Both the position numbers and the translations under genes were made by a program. The notes under the pieces are model-generated. The model was not told the DNA's origin. It saw only the letters and a list, made by a program, of their open reading frames with translations, and searched no databases. A stretch of 64,000 bases of DNA from Bradyrhizobium erythrophlei. GTDB lineage: Bacteria > Pseudomonadota > Alphaproteobacteria > Rhizobiales > Xanthobacteraceae. Position 1 is the stretch's first letter. Every line of letters starts with the position of its first letter. Positions 15,525 through 23,840 of the stretch are shown in pieces. The stretch lies in contig NZ_LT670818.1 in NCBI RefSeq assembly GCF_900129505.1, forward strand, positions 1,240,001-1,304,000, written 5' to 3'.

Positions 15525-16933
15525 GCGAACTTCGGTACCCTGTCGTGGAAATCGGTGGCGCGCTGGAACACAGCCCCAATCCGCAGCAGCATGGCCTCGT
15601 CAAAGGAGCGGCCGATCAGCTGCATGCCGACGGGAAGCCCGGCGTTGGTAAAGCCTGCGGGGATCGCCAGCGACGGCAACCCGAGATAATTGATCGGGCG
15701 GGTAAAGCGCGTCAGCCGCTGGATCACACTTTCCGCATCCGGACTGTTGCCGACGTCGCTTTCGGCGATCGTCGGTGCCGGGACCGGCGCTACCGGCGCG
15801 ATCACGGCATCGACATCAGCCACGGCCGCGTTGAACGCGGCCAGCGCCGGACCGCGCCAGCGCATCGCTTCGAGATAGGACACGCCGGGTATCGCGAGCC
15901 CGTTCTGCAGCCGCATCAGCACCTGCGGCCCATAATCCCCAGGGCGTTCGATTAGCCAGCGCTTGTGAAAGCTGGCGGCTTCGACCGCGAGAACGAGCTG
16001 GCAGGCGGCGGTGAGCTGGCGCTGGTCGGGCAGTTCGACCGTAACGACGTTGGCGCCTTCGCGCTTGAGCACGGCGATTGTCTCGTCGAGGATCTTTGCG
16101 ACCTCGGGATCGAGATCGTCGACATAAAAGGCGGTGGGCACGCCGATGGTGAGGCCTTTGATCGATTCCCGTGTCGCGGTCATGTAATCCGGAACGGGAT
16201 CAGCGCTCGCGGTGGGATCCGCAGGATCCGCGCCCGCCATCAGGCCGAGCAGCAGGGCGCAGTCTTCCGCCGTGCGCGCCAGCGGCCCGACGGTGTCGAG
16301 CGATTGCGACAGCGGCATCGCGCCGGCGCGGCTGATGCGGCCATAGGTGGTCTTCAAGCCCGTCACGCCACAGAAATGCGCGGGCATCCGGATCGAGCCG
16401 CCGGTGTCCGAACCCAGCGCCGCAAAGGTCAGCCTGGCCGCGACCGCCGAGCCCGACCCCGACGACGAGCCACCGGTGATGTGATCAATCGCGAAGGGGT
16501 TATGCACCGCGCCGTAATGGCTGTTGTGCCCGGTCGGCCCGTAGGCGAATTCCACCATCTGCAGCGAGCCCAGACGAATCGTGCCGGCATCCTTCAGACG
16601 CTGCAGCGCTGTGGAGGTGGTCGTCGCGACGAAATCCCGGCGGATCTTCGAGCCGCAGGTGACCACGTGGCCGGCATCGTAATACATGTCCTTGTGCGCC
16701 AGTGGCACGCCGTGCAGCGGCCCGCTGATTTTTCCTTTCGCAAGCGCCGCGTCGGCGGCGTCGGCTGCGACCAGCGCAGCCTCGGCCTCGATCGCCATGA
16801 AGGCATTGAGACGGGGTTGCCACGCCGCAATGCGATCGAGGCAGGATTGCGTCACCTCGCGGGAGGAAAGACGCTTTTGCGCGATGGCTTGGGCGACCGC
16901 GGTCAGCGAGAGCAGGGCCGGCTCGGTGCTCAT
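15521..16933 (-). CDS. Amidase-signature enzyme (AtzE/GatA-like)
   Basis: The 470-residue protein has the complete amidase-signature triad. Lys81 lies in HGVPLAHKD, the cis-Ser in GGSSSGSGS (residues 154-162), and the nucleophile Ser180 in SDTGGSIRMPA. The N-terminal helix region and length fit GatA/AtzE relatives. It hydrolyses an amide or carboxamide in the cytoplasm. The small gene just before it, overlapping by four bases, encodes an AtzG/GatC-like partner, so this is likely a heteromeric amidase such as 1-carboxybiuret hydrolase. The real substrate is unknown and may be what the surrounding importer brings in. The ATG at 16933 is fixed by that overlap; the frame upstream to 17200 belongs to other genes. 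Confidence 0.85.
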   Translation of the reverse strand: MSTEPALLSLTAVAQAIAQKRLSSREVTQSCLDRIAAWQPRLNAFMAIEAEAALVAADAADAALAKGKISGPLHGVPLAHKDMYYDAGHVVTCGSKIRRDFVATTTSTALQRLKDAGTIRLGSLQMVEFAYGPTGHNSHYGAVHNPFAIDHITGGSSSGSGSAVAARLTFAALGSDTGGSIRMPAHFCGVTGLKTTYGRISRAGAMPLSQSLDTVGPLARTAEDCALLLGLMAGADPADPTASADPVPDYMTATRESIKGLTIGVPTAFYVDDLDPEVAKILDETIAVLKREGANVVTVELPDQRQLTAACQLVLAVEAASFHKRWLIERPGDYGPQVLMRLQNGLAIPGVSYLEAMRWRGPALAAFNAAVADVDAVIAPVAPVPAPTIAESDVGNSPDAESVIQRLTRFTRPINYLGLPSLAIPAGFTNAGLPVGMQLIGRSFDEAMLLRIGAVFQRATDFHDRVPKFA

Positions 16934-17127
16934 TTTGCCACCTCGGCAGCTTGGACCAGAAGAAACGTCGCAGGTTCCAGATCGAACGGCAGCGTGCCGG
17001 CGATCGCGGCGAAGCCTTCGAACGCGGGTCCGATTGAATTGGCCATACGCGTGGCAACCTCGGCGTCGACGGGCACGCCCGCGACATCCGCCATCGCCTT
17101 GATCTCCTTGGGGGTAGGTCTTGTCAT
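16930..17127 (-). CDS. AtzG/GatC-like small amidase subunit (DUF4089 type)
   Basis: The 65-residue product starts [32 protein letters not shown] and ends FDLEPATFLLVQAAEVAK. This arrangement of two helices followed by an FDLEPA tail is that of AtzG-like proteins, which wrap around their amidase partner as GatC wraps GatA. It overlaps both neighbours by four bases: the ATPase stop at 17124-17127 and the amidase start at 16930-16933. That coupling supports an equimolar complex. Genes this short are easily missed. Confidence 0.75.
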   Translation of the reverse strand: MTRPTPKEIKAMADVAGVPVDAEVATRMANSIGPAFEGFAAIAGTLPFDLEPATFLLVQAAEVAK

Positions 17128-18191
17128 GCGGTGTCCGCTCCCTTTGCCGGCGCGCGGCTGTGGCCCGAGCCTGGAATGGCCATATAGCACGCCGCCTCAT
17201 GGCCCATTGTATCGAGCGCGGTCAATTTTGGTGTGGCGTTTGCGCAGAGCGGCTCTGCGAACGGGCAACGCGTGTGAAACCGGCAGCCGGACGGCGGATC
17301 GATCGGATTGGGCGGATCGCCCGAAATCGGCGGCGTCTCGGTGCGGTGATCGGGATCGGAGGATGGCATCGCCGCCAGCAGCGCGCGGGTATAGGGATGC
17401 GCCGGCGCGTCCCAGACCCGATCCACCGGCCCCAACTCGACCACCTCGCCGAGATACATCACCAGCACGCGGTCGGAAATGTAGCGCACCACATTGAGGT
17501 CGTGGCTGATGAAGAGATAGGTCAGTCCGAATTCGCGCTTGAGATCGACCAAAAGATTGAGCACCTGCGCCTCGACCGATTTGTCCAGCGCCGATACCGC
17601 CTCGTCCAGAATCACCAGCCGCGGCGACAGGGCCAGTGCGCGGGCGATGTTGACGCGCTGGCGCTGACCGCCGGAGATCTCGTGCGGATAGCGATTGGCG
17701 AAGTTTTCCGGCCGCAGGCCGACCTTGCCGAGCAGTTCGCGCGCCAGCGCGCGCGCAGCACTCTCCGCCATGCCATGGACTTTCGGGCCGAAGGCGATGG
17801 ATTCCTCGATGGTGAGGCGCGGATTGAGCGAGGCGTAGCTGTCCTGGAACACCATCTGCATGCCGCGGCGCAGTTCGCGCAGCGACAGCGCGCGGCCGAC
17901 CTGCATGCCGTCATAGATGATGTCGCCGGCATCGCGCGGCATCAGGTGCATCAACAGCCGCGCGGTGGTCGACTTGCCGCAGCCGGATTCGCCAACGATG
18001 CCGACGGTCTCGCCCTTGGCGATGGCGAAGGAGACGTCATCGACGGCGCGGACCGTCTTGCGCTTGCTGAAGAGATCGCCGCGGACCGGGAAATGCTTGG
18101 TCAGGCCGTTGACCTGCAACAGCGGCTGCGCCGCGCCGCCGCGATCCTCGATCGGCTCGAGCATGTCGATGGCTGCGTCGGTCTCGTTCAT
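17124..18191 (-). CDS. Oligopeptide-type ABC importer ATPase (DppF/OppF-like)
   Basis: The 355-residue ATPase starts [13 protein letters not shown] and then [32 protein letters not shown], an opening typical of DppF. Walker A is GESGCGKST, the signature ISGGQRQR and Walker B LVILDEA. The C-terminal part has [15 protein letters not shown], the Cys motif of this subfamily. It pairs with the DppD-like ATPase to drive the importer. The ATG at 18191 lies 5 bases after the DppC stop; the frame to 18263 overlaps that gene and is not used. Confidence 0.9.
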   Translation of the reverse strand: MNETDAAIDMLEPIEDRGGAAQPLLQVNGLTKHFPVRGDLFSKRKTVRAVDDVSFAIAKGETVGIVGESGCGKSTTARLLMHLMPRDAGDIIYDGMQVGRALSLRELRRGMQMVFQDSYASLNPRLTIEESIAFGPKVHGMAESAARALARELLGKVGLRPENFANRYPHEISGGQRQRVNIARALALSPRLVILDEAVSALDKSVEAQVLNLLVDLKREFGLTYLFISHDLNVVRYISDRVLVMYLGEVVELGPVDRVWDAPAHPYTRALLAAMPSSDPDHRTETPPISGDPPNPIDPPSGCRFHTRCPFAEPLCANATPKLTALDTMGHEAACYMAIPGSGHSRAPAKGADTA

Positions 18192-18195
18192 GGCG

Positions 18196-19098
18196 TCAGT
18201 TCCGGATGTCCATGGCGCTGCGCATGCCGTCGCTGAGCAGGTTGAAGCCGATCGAGACTGCAAAAATCATCGCGCCGGGCAACGCCGCCACCCAGGGATT
18301 GACGTAGATCGCGGTGCGCAGCGTGTTGAGCATCAACCCCCATTCCGGCTCCGGCGGTTTTGTGCCGAGGCCGAGGAACGACAGGCCGGCGGCGAGGATC
18401 ATCGACACCGAGATCAGCCCGGTGGCATAGACGAAGATCGGCCCCAGCACATTGCCGAGCATGTGCACGCGCATGATGGTGAAGGGGCCGGCGCCGGAAG
18501 CGCGCGCGGCCTCGACGAAATCCATGTTGCGCACGCCGGTGGTAACGCTCTCGGCGACGCGGGTGATCTGCGGCACGAACACGATGGTCAGCGAGACGAT
18601 GGAGTTGACGATGCCCGCCCCCAGCGCGCCTGAAATCGCGATCGCCAACAAAACCGAGGGAAAGGCATAGAACACGTCGATGGTGCGCATGATCGCGGTA
18701 TTGAGCTTGCCGCCGACATAGCCGGCGACGAGGCCGAGCGAGGTGCCGATGCCGAAGGCCAGGATCACCGGCAGGATGCCGACAATCAAGGACAGTCGCC
18801 CGCCATAGATCAGCCGTGCAAGCATGTCGCGGCCGAGTTCGTCGGTGCCGAGCGGATAGCCCGGCGTGCCGATATGGCGGAGCCGGCGGATCATCGAGCC
18901 CTGGTAGGGATCGGCCAGCCCGAGCCAGGGTGCTGCCAGCGCGGAGAGGAAGATCAGCGCCAGAATGAAGGCGCAGGCCATGCTGACCTTGTCGCGCGTG
19001 ATGCGCCGTCCGACGGTTGCCCAATAGCCGCGGGCCTTTGTCGCTGGTGCCGACTGCAGGGCCTCGTCCGATAGCACGCCGGTGGGGCTGACGCTCAT
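18196..19098 (-). CDS. Oligopeptide-type ABC importer permease (DppC-like)
   Basis: The 300-residue inner-membrane protein has an N-terminal extension, about six hydrophobic helices and the EAA-type loop ([22 protein letters not shown]) that contacts the ATPases. The N-terminal helix followed by the segment with [30 protein letters not shown] is characteristic of the DppC family. It forms the channel with the DppB-like protein encoded 4 bases upstream. Confidence 0.92.
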   Translation of the reverse strand: MSVSPTGVLSDEALQSAPATKARGYWATVGRRITRDKVSMACAFILALIFLSALAAPWLGLADPYQGSMIRRLRHIGTPGYPLGTDELGRDMLARLIYGGRLSLIVGILPVILAFGIGTSLGLVAGYVGGKLNTAIMRTIDVFYAFPSVLLAIAISGALGAGIVNSIVSLTIVFVPQITRVAESVTTGVRNMDFVEAARASGAGPFTIMRVHMLGNVLGPIFVYATGLISVSMILAAGLSFLGLGTKPPEPEWGLMLNTLRTAIYVNPWVAALPGAMIFAVSIGFNLLSDGMRSAMDIRN

Positions 19099-19102
19099 GG
19101 GC

Positions 19103-20056
19103 TCAGCTCCGCTTGATGCGCGGGTCGATCGCGGCCTGCGCGATATCGACCAGGAGATTGAGGAACACGAAGAACAGCGCCAGCACCAGGATGGTGCCCT
19201 GCAGCAGCGGCAGATCGCGCTGGAAGATCGCCGAATTCAATAGCAGCCCCGAGCCCGGCCAGGAGAACACGGTTTCGATCAGGATCGAGCCGCCGAGCAT
19301 GTAGCCGAGTTGCAGCCCCATCACCGCAAGAGCGGTCGGCGCGGCGTTCTTGATGACGTGACGGAACACATGCGTCTCGCGCAAGCCCTTGGCGCGCAGC
19401 GCCTCGACGAAATCCTGGCTCAGGATGTCGCCGGTCAGCGCGCGCACGGTGCGGGTGATGATTCCCATCGGGATCACGGAGGTCGTAACCGCGGGCAGGA
19501 TCAGATAGCGGATGTGCTCCCAGTCCCATCCCCAGGCGCCGGAGCCGCCGGGCCCGGCGCCGACCGCGGGCAGCCAGTTGAGCTGCACCGAGAAGATGAT
19601 GACCAGCACCATGCCGAGCCAGTAATGCGGCACCGAGACGCCGGCGATCGCGATCGAGGTCGCCACCTTGTCGATCCAGCTGTCGCGGAAATAACCGGCG
19701 ATCAGGCCGAAGAACAGGCCGAGCGTAAACCCGATCATGGCGGCTGCGATCGCCAGCGTCACGGTGTTGCCGACCGCGCGCATCACTTCCGACAGCACCG
19801 GGCGGCCGGTGGCAATGGAATGGCCGAGATCGCCGTTGACCGCCTTCCACAGCCACAGCCCGAACTGCACCGGCAGCGGCCGGTCGAAGCCATAGGCGAT
19901 GCGCATCTGGTTGGCGAGTTCCTGCGACGCGTCGGCCGGCAGCACCGCGACCAAGGGATCGCCGGGCGTGATGTGCACCAGCATGAAGCACACCAATGCC
20001 ACGCTGATGACGATCGGGATCACATAGACGATGCGGCGGAGGATATAGGCGAGCAC
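19103..20056 (-). CDS. Oligopeptide-type ABC importer permease (DppB-like)
   Basis: The 317-residue protein begins MLAYILRRIVYVIPIVISVALVCFMLVHITPGDPL, the standard DppB start. It has six hydrophobic segments and the EAA loop DFVEALRAKGLRETHVFRHVIKNA. It is the second channel subunit of the importer. The binding-protein gene lies 148 bases upstream, separated by a palindromic repeat that may lower expression of the membrane genes relative to it. Confidence 0.92.
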   Translation of the reverse strand: MLAYILRRIVYVIPIVISVALVCFMLVHITPGDPLVAVLPADASQELANQMRIAYGFDRPLPVQFGLWLWKAVNGDLGHSIATGRPVLSEVMRAVGNTVTLAIAAAMIGFTLGLFFGLIAGYFRDSWIDKVATSIAIAGVSVPHYWLGMVLVIIFSVQLNWLPAVGAGPGGSGAWGWDWEHIRYLILPAVTTSVIPMGIITRTVRALTGDILSQDFVEALRAKGLRETHVFRHVIKNAAPTALAVMGLQLGYMLGGSILIETVFSWPGSGLLLNSAIFQRDLPLLQGTILVLALFFVFLNLLVDIAQAAIDPRIKRS

Positions 20057-20092
20057 GGAATTGCCTTGCGTTAGTCAGTCAGGAATTTCTCA

Positions 20093-20185
20093 CCCGTCAT
20101 GGCCGGGCTTGACCCGGCCATCCACGTCTTGGCCCACAAGAAGAGAAGCGTGGATGCCCGGGTCAAGCCCGGGCATGACGAAGAG
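20093..20185. repeat. Intergenic palindromic repeat (family B)
   Basis: CCGTCATGGCCGGGCTTGAC at one end and GGTCAAGCCCGGGCATGACG at the other form a long imperfect inverted repeat, with an inner GGCCATCCACG/CGTGGATGCC stem. Elements of this form are frequent between bradyrhizobial genes. It sits inside the importer operon between the binding-protein and first permease genes. Confidence 0.8.
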
Positions 20186-20204
20186 AGAGAGAGCAAGCCG
20201 CCGA

Positions 20205-21866
20205 TCAAGGCACCATCGAGATCGGCGAGAAGTCCACGAACCAGCTCTTCGGCTGCACGAAGCCCTTGATCTTCGGGCTCAGCGCGCGCGGGGCGACGTC
20301 GTGGGCGACATAGAGGAACGCCGCGTCGTCGACCGAGGCCGCGTGCAATTCGGCCAGCGCCTTGTCGCGCTCGGCCGGATCGAAGGTCTGGCGCGCCTTT
20401 GTCACCAGCTCATCGAACTTGGGATTGTTGATATAGCCCCAATTATTCGATACCGGCGGCGCCATCGAGGATTGCAGGAAGCGCACCAAAGCGAAGAACG
20501 GATCCATCGCCGCGTAGGTCACGTTGGTGGCGTTGGCGCCGTTGGCGGACGGATCCTTGGTGCCGCGCCGCCAGTTGGTGAACAGCGTATTCCATTCGAT
20601 GACGTCGAGCTGGACGTCGAAATAGCATTCGGCCAGCGCCTGCTGCAGGTATTCGTTCATCGGCAGCGGCAGCATCTGGCCGGAGCCCGACGCCGAGGTC
20701 TGCACCTTGACCGTGAGTTTCTTGTTCGGGCCGTAGCCGGCTTCCTGCATCAGCTTCTGCGCGGCGGGCTTGTCATATTTGATCTGGAAGGTCGGATTGC
20801 CGCGCCAGGGATGACCGGGCTCGAAGGTGCCGGTCGCCGGCACCATCAGGCCGGCGAGCAGGCCGTCCTTGAGGCCCTCGCGGTCGACGCAGAGATTGGC
20901 GGCCTTGCGGACCCGGATGTCGTTCCAGGGCGAGCCCTCGACGCGCGAGAACTGCCAGGGCCAGACATGCGGCTCCTCGTTGGTGGAGATGACAAAGCCG
21001 CGCTGCTTGATTTCGGCGACCGCATCGGGCGCCGGCGCCTCGACCCAGTCGACCTGGCCGGACAGCAAGGCCGCGGTGCGGGCGTTCGCTTCCGGCATCG
21101 GCAGCAGCAGCATCTTGTCGACCTTGGGAACGCGCGCCTTGTCCCAGTAATTGCCGTTCTTGACGAGTTCGAGCCGCTCGCGCGGCGTGAAGCTCGACAT
21201 CTTCCACGGACCGGTGCCGGAAGCGTCCTTGGCGAAGGCCGCCCAGGCGGCCTGTGATTTCGCCTTGGCGTCCGCGCCTTGTGCCGCGTCGTAAAACTTC
21301 TGCCACTTGGCCGGGCTTGCCATGAAGAGATTGGTGAGATTGATCGGCAGGAAGCTGTCCGGCTCCTTGGTGGTCAATTCCACCGTCATGTCGTCGATCT
21401 TGCGCGCCGAGACCAAAGTCGGCATGCGCGATGCGGTCACGCCGACCTGGCTCGGATCGAACTGCGGCGCATCCTGCTTGAGCACCTTGTCGACGTTCCA
21501 GACCACGGCGTCGGCATCGAACGGCGAGCCGTCATGAAAGGTGACGCCGGGGCGCAGCTTGAACGTCCACTTCTTCTTGTCGGAATCGTCGACCTTCCAT
21601 TCGGTCGCAAGCCCGGGAATCACGACGCTCGCCTTGTCCGCGGAGGACAGATCCCACATCGTCAGCGCGTCGTACATGGTCAGCCCGGTGAAGCGGTTAC
21701 CCTCAAAGCCCTGGTCGGGCTGCCCCAGCGTGCGCGGAATATCGGCAGCGGTCATACCGATGCGCAAGGTCGTTTCGGCAGCCGCGATCCGCGGCAGCGC
21801 CACCGCCGCGACCGCCAGCATCGCCGCCGCAACAGCGCGGCTTCGTCCCGATTTATCGATACGCAT
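20205..21866 (-). CDS. ABC importer substrate-binding protein, family 5
   Basis: The 553-residue protein has a signal peptide ending near residue 30 (PRIAAAE) and the peptide/nickel-binding family-5 fold: GLATEWKVDD, WTFKLRPGVTFHDGSPFDADAVVWN, and the later SPWNDIRVRKAANLCVDREGL. It captures the substrate in the periplasm for the DppBC-like permease. It is closely related along its length to the divergent protein at 22075. Binding specificity cannot be read from sequence; the enclosed amidase suggests an amide-containing compound rather than a dipeptide. Confidence 0.9.
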   Translation of the reverse strand: MRIDKSGRSRAVAAAMLAVAAVALPRIAAAETTLRIGMTAADIPRTLGQPDQGFEGNRFTGLTMYDALTMWDLSSADKASVVIPGLATEWKVDDSDKKKWTFKLRPGVTFHDGSPFDADAVVWNVDKVLKQDAPQFDPSQVGVTASRMPTLVSARKIDDMTVELTTKEPDSFLPINLTNLFMASPAKWQKFYDAAQGADAKAKSQAAWAAFAKDASGTGPWKMSSFTPRERLELVKNGNYWDKARVPKVDKMLLLPMPEANARTAALLSGQVDWVEAPAPDAVAEIKQRGFVISTNEEPHVWPWQFSRVEGSPWNDIRVRKAANLCVDREGLKDGLLAGLMVPATGTFEPGHPWRGNPTFQIKYDKPAAQKLMQEAGYGPNKKLTVKVQTSASGSGQMLPLPMNEYLQQALAECYFDVQLDVIEWNTLFTNWRRGTKDPSANGANATNVTYAAMDPFFALVRFLQSSMAPPVSNNWGYINNPKFDELVTKARQTFDPAERDKALAELHAASVDDAAFLYVAHDVAPRALSPKIKGFVQPKSWFVDFSPISMVP

Positions 21867-22074
21867 CTGAGCTTATCCTTCTCGACTTCGATGATTAATT
21901 CTTATGCAATCTTATGCAACGGCTGTGCCAAGGAAGCGAATTGCCCGCTCAATTGCCTTTGACGCGACAACTGCTTGTGAGCCCCCGCCGGAAAACACGC
22001 AAGGATGCCTAATCTGGCATCAACCTTGCACCTGCAAGTGCGTACTTCGGTACCCTTCCAATGGAGCCTAGTTC

Positions 22075-23679
22075 ATGCGCACCCGAAACTCGATCCTTGC
22101 CGCCATTGCACTCGCCGTGGCTGGCTCCCTGTCGGCGCTTTCCGCGCAGGCCGAAACGGTGGTGCGATACGGCATTTCGATGGCCGATATTCCCTTGACG
22201 ACGGGCCAGCCGGATCGCGGTGCCGGCGCTTATCAATTTACCGCCTATACGATCTACGATCCGCTGGTGGCCTGGGAAATGGATGTGTCGGACCGGCCCG
22301 GCAAACTGGTGCCGGGGCTCGCCACCGAATGGAAGGTCGACGATACCGACAAGACCAAATGGCGCTTCACCCTGCGCAAGGGCGTCAAGTTTCACGACGG
22401 CAGCGACTTCAACGCCGACGCGGTGATCTGGAATCTCGACAAGGTGCTCAACGACAAGGCACCGCAGTTTGACAAGCGCCAGAGCGCGCAGGTCAAGACC
22501 CGCCTGCCCTCGGTCAAGAGCTACGCCAAGATCGACGACTCCACGGTCGAGATCACGACCAAGACGGTCGACTCGCTCTTCCCCTACCAGATGCTCTGGT
22601 TCCTGGTCTCCAGCCCCGCGCAATATGCCAAGCTCGGCAACGACTGGGACAAATTCGCCAGCCAGCCTTCGGGCACCGGACCATTCAAACTGACAAAACT
22701 GGTGCCGCGTGAACTCGCCGAACTGTCGAAGAATCCGGATTACTGGGACAAGAAGCGGATTCCGAAGGTTGACAAGATCGTGCTGATCCCGATGCCGGAG
22801 GCGCTGACGCGGACCAACGCGCTGCTCGCCGGGCAGGTCGACCTGATCGAAACGCCGGCTCCCGACGCGGTGCCGCAGCTCAAATCGGCGGGCATGCGGA
22901 TCGTCGACAATATCACCCCGCATGTCTGGAACTATCACCTCAGCGTGCTGCCGGGCTCGCCCTGGACCGACATCCGCCTGCGCAAGGCGCTCAATCTGGC
23001 GATCGACCGCGACGCGGTGGTCGGGCTGATGAACGGACTGGCAAAGCCCGCCAAGGGTCAGGTCGATCCGTCGAGCCCCTGGTTCGGCAAGCCGACCTTC
23101 GACATCAAATACGACCTGGCGGCGGCGAAGAAGCTGGTGGAGGAAGCCGGCTACTCCAAGGAAAAGCCGCTGAAGACCACCTTCATCATCGCGCAGGGCG
23201 GCACCGGGCAGATGCTGTCGCTGCCGATGAACGAATTCCTGCAGCAGAGTTTCAAGGAGGTCGGCATCGATATCGACTTCAAGGTGGTCGAGCTCGAAAC
23301 GCTCTACACCCATTGGCGCAAGGGCGCGGCGGACGAAATGAACGCCGGCATCACCGCCAACAACATCGCCTATGTGACCTCCGACCCGCTCTACGCCATC
23401 GTCCGCTTCTTTGCCTCCGACCAGGTCGCGCCGGTCGGCGTCAACTGGGGCGGCTACAAGAATGAAAAGGTCGACGCGCTGATCAACCAGGCCAAGCAGA
23501 CCTTCGATACCGCCAAGCAGGACGAACTAATCGCGCAGGCGCACTCGCTTGTAGTCGACGACGCGGTTTTGGTGTGGGTGGTGCACGACACCAACCCGCA
23601 CGCGCTGTCGCCCAAGATCAAGCACTTCGTGCAGGCCCAGCACTGGTTCCAGGACTTGACGCAGATCGGGCTGGAGTGA
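22075..23679 (+). CDS. Second ABC substrate-binding protein, family 5
   Basis: The 534-residue protein has a signal peptide (MRTRNSILAAIALAVAGSLSALSAQAE) and the same blocks as the divergent gene (GLATEWKVDDTD, WRFTLRKGVKFHDGSDFNADAVIWN, SPWTDIRLRKALNLAIDRD). It has no permease or ATPase of its own nearby, so it probably feeds the same importer with a second substrate. GGAG lies 8 bases before the ATG. The 208-bp gap to the other binding-protein gene should contain both promoters and has a doubled CTTATGCAA near 21901-21921. Confidence 0.9.
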   Translation: MRTRNSILAAIALAVAGSLSALSAQAETVVRYGISMADIPLTTGQPDRGAGAYQFTAYTIYDPLVAWEMDVSDRPGKLVPGLATEWKVDDTDKTKWRFTLRKGVKFHDGSDFNADAVIWNLDKVLNDKAPQFDKRQSAQVKTRLPSVKSYAKIDDSTVEITTKTVDSLFPYQMLWFLVSSPAQYAKLGNDWDKFASQPSGTGPFKLTKLVPRELAELSKNPDYWDKKRIPKVDKIVLIPMPEALTRTNALLAGQVDLIETPAPDAVPQLKSAGMRIVDNITPHVWNYHLSVLPGSPWTDIRLRKALNLAIDRDAVVGLMNGLAKPAKGQVDPSSPWFGKPTFDIKYDLAAAKKLVEEAGYSKEKPLKTTFIIAQGGTGQMLSLPMNEFLQQSFKEVGIDIDFKVVELETLYTHWRKGAADEMNAGITANNIAYVTSDPLYAIVRFFASDQVAPVGVNWGGYKNEKVDALINQAKQTFDTAKQDELIAQAHSLVVDDAVLVWVVHDTNPHALSPKIKHFVQAQHWFQDLTQIGLE

Positions 23680-23716
23680 GGATCCGGGTCTGGCGCCAGC
23701 CTGGCCGCGAACAACG

Positions 23717-23825
23717 GCCGTCATACTCCACGAAAGCGGAGTACCAGTACGCCGCGGCCTTTCGGCTCAATCACGGAAGCCTCTGGAATACTGGATCACC
23801 CGCCTTCGCGGGTGACGACAATCGC
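23717..23825. repeat. Intergenic palindromic repeat (family A)
   Basis: It has the same end blocks as the element at 10057: CGTCATACTCC, CCAGTACGCCGCGG and CTCTGGAATACTGGATCACC, closing with CGCGGGTGACGACAAT. The inner arms CCCGC/GCGGG form a hairpin. It lies between the second binding-protein gene and the convergent cyclase gene. Confidence 0.75.
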
Positions 23826-23840
23826 AAATGAAACGCGCCT

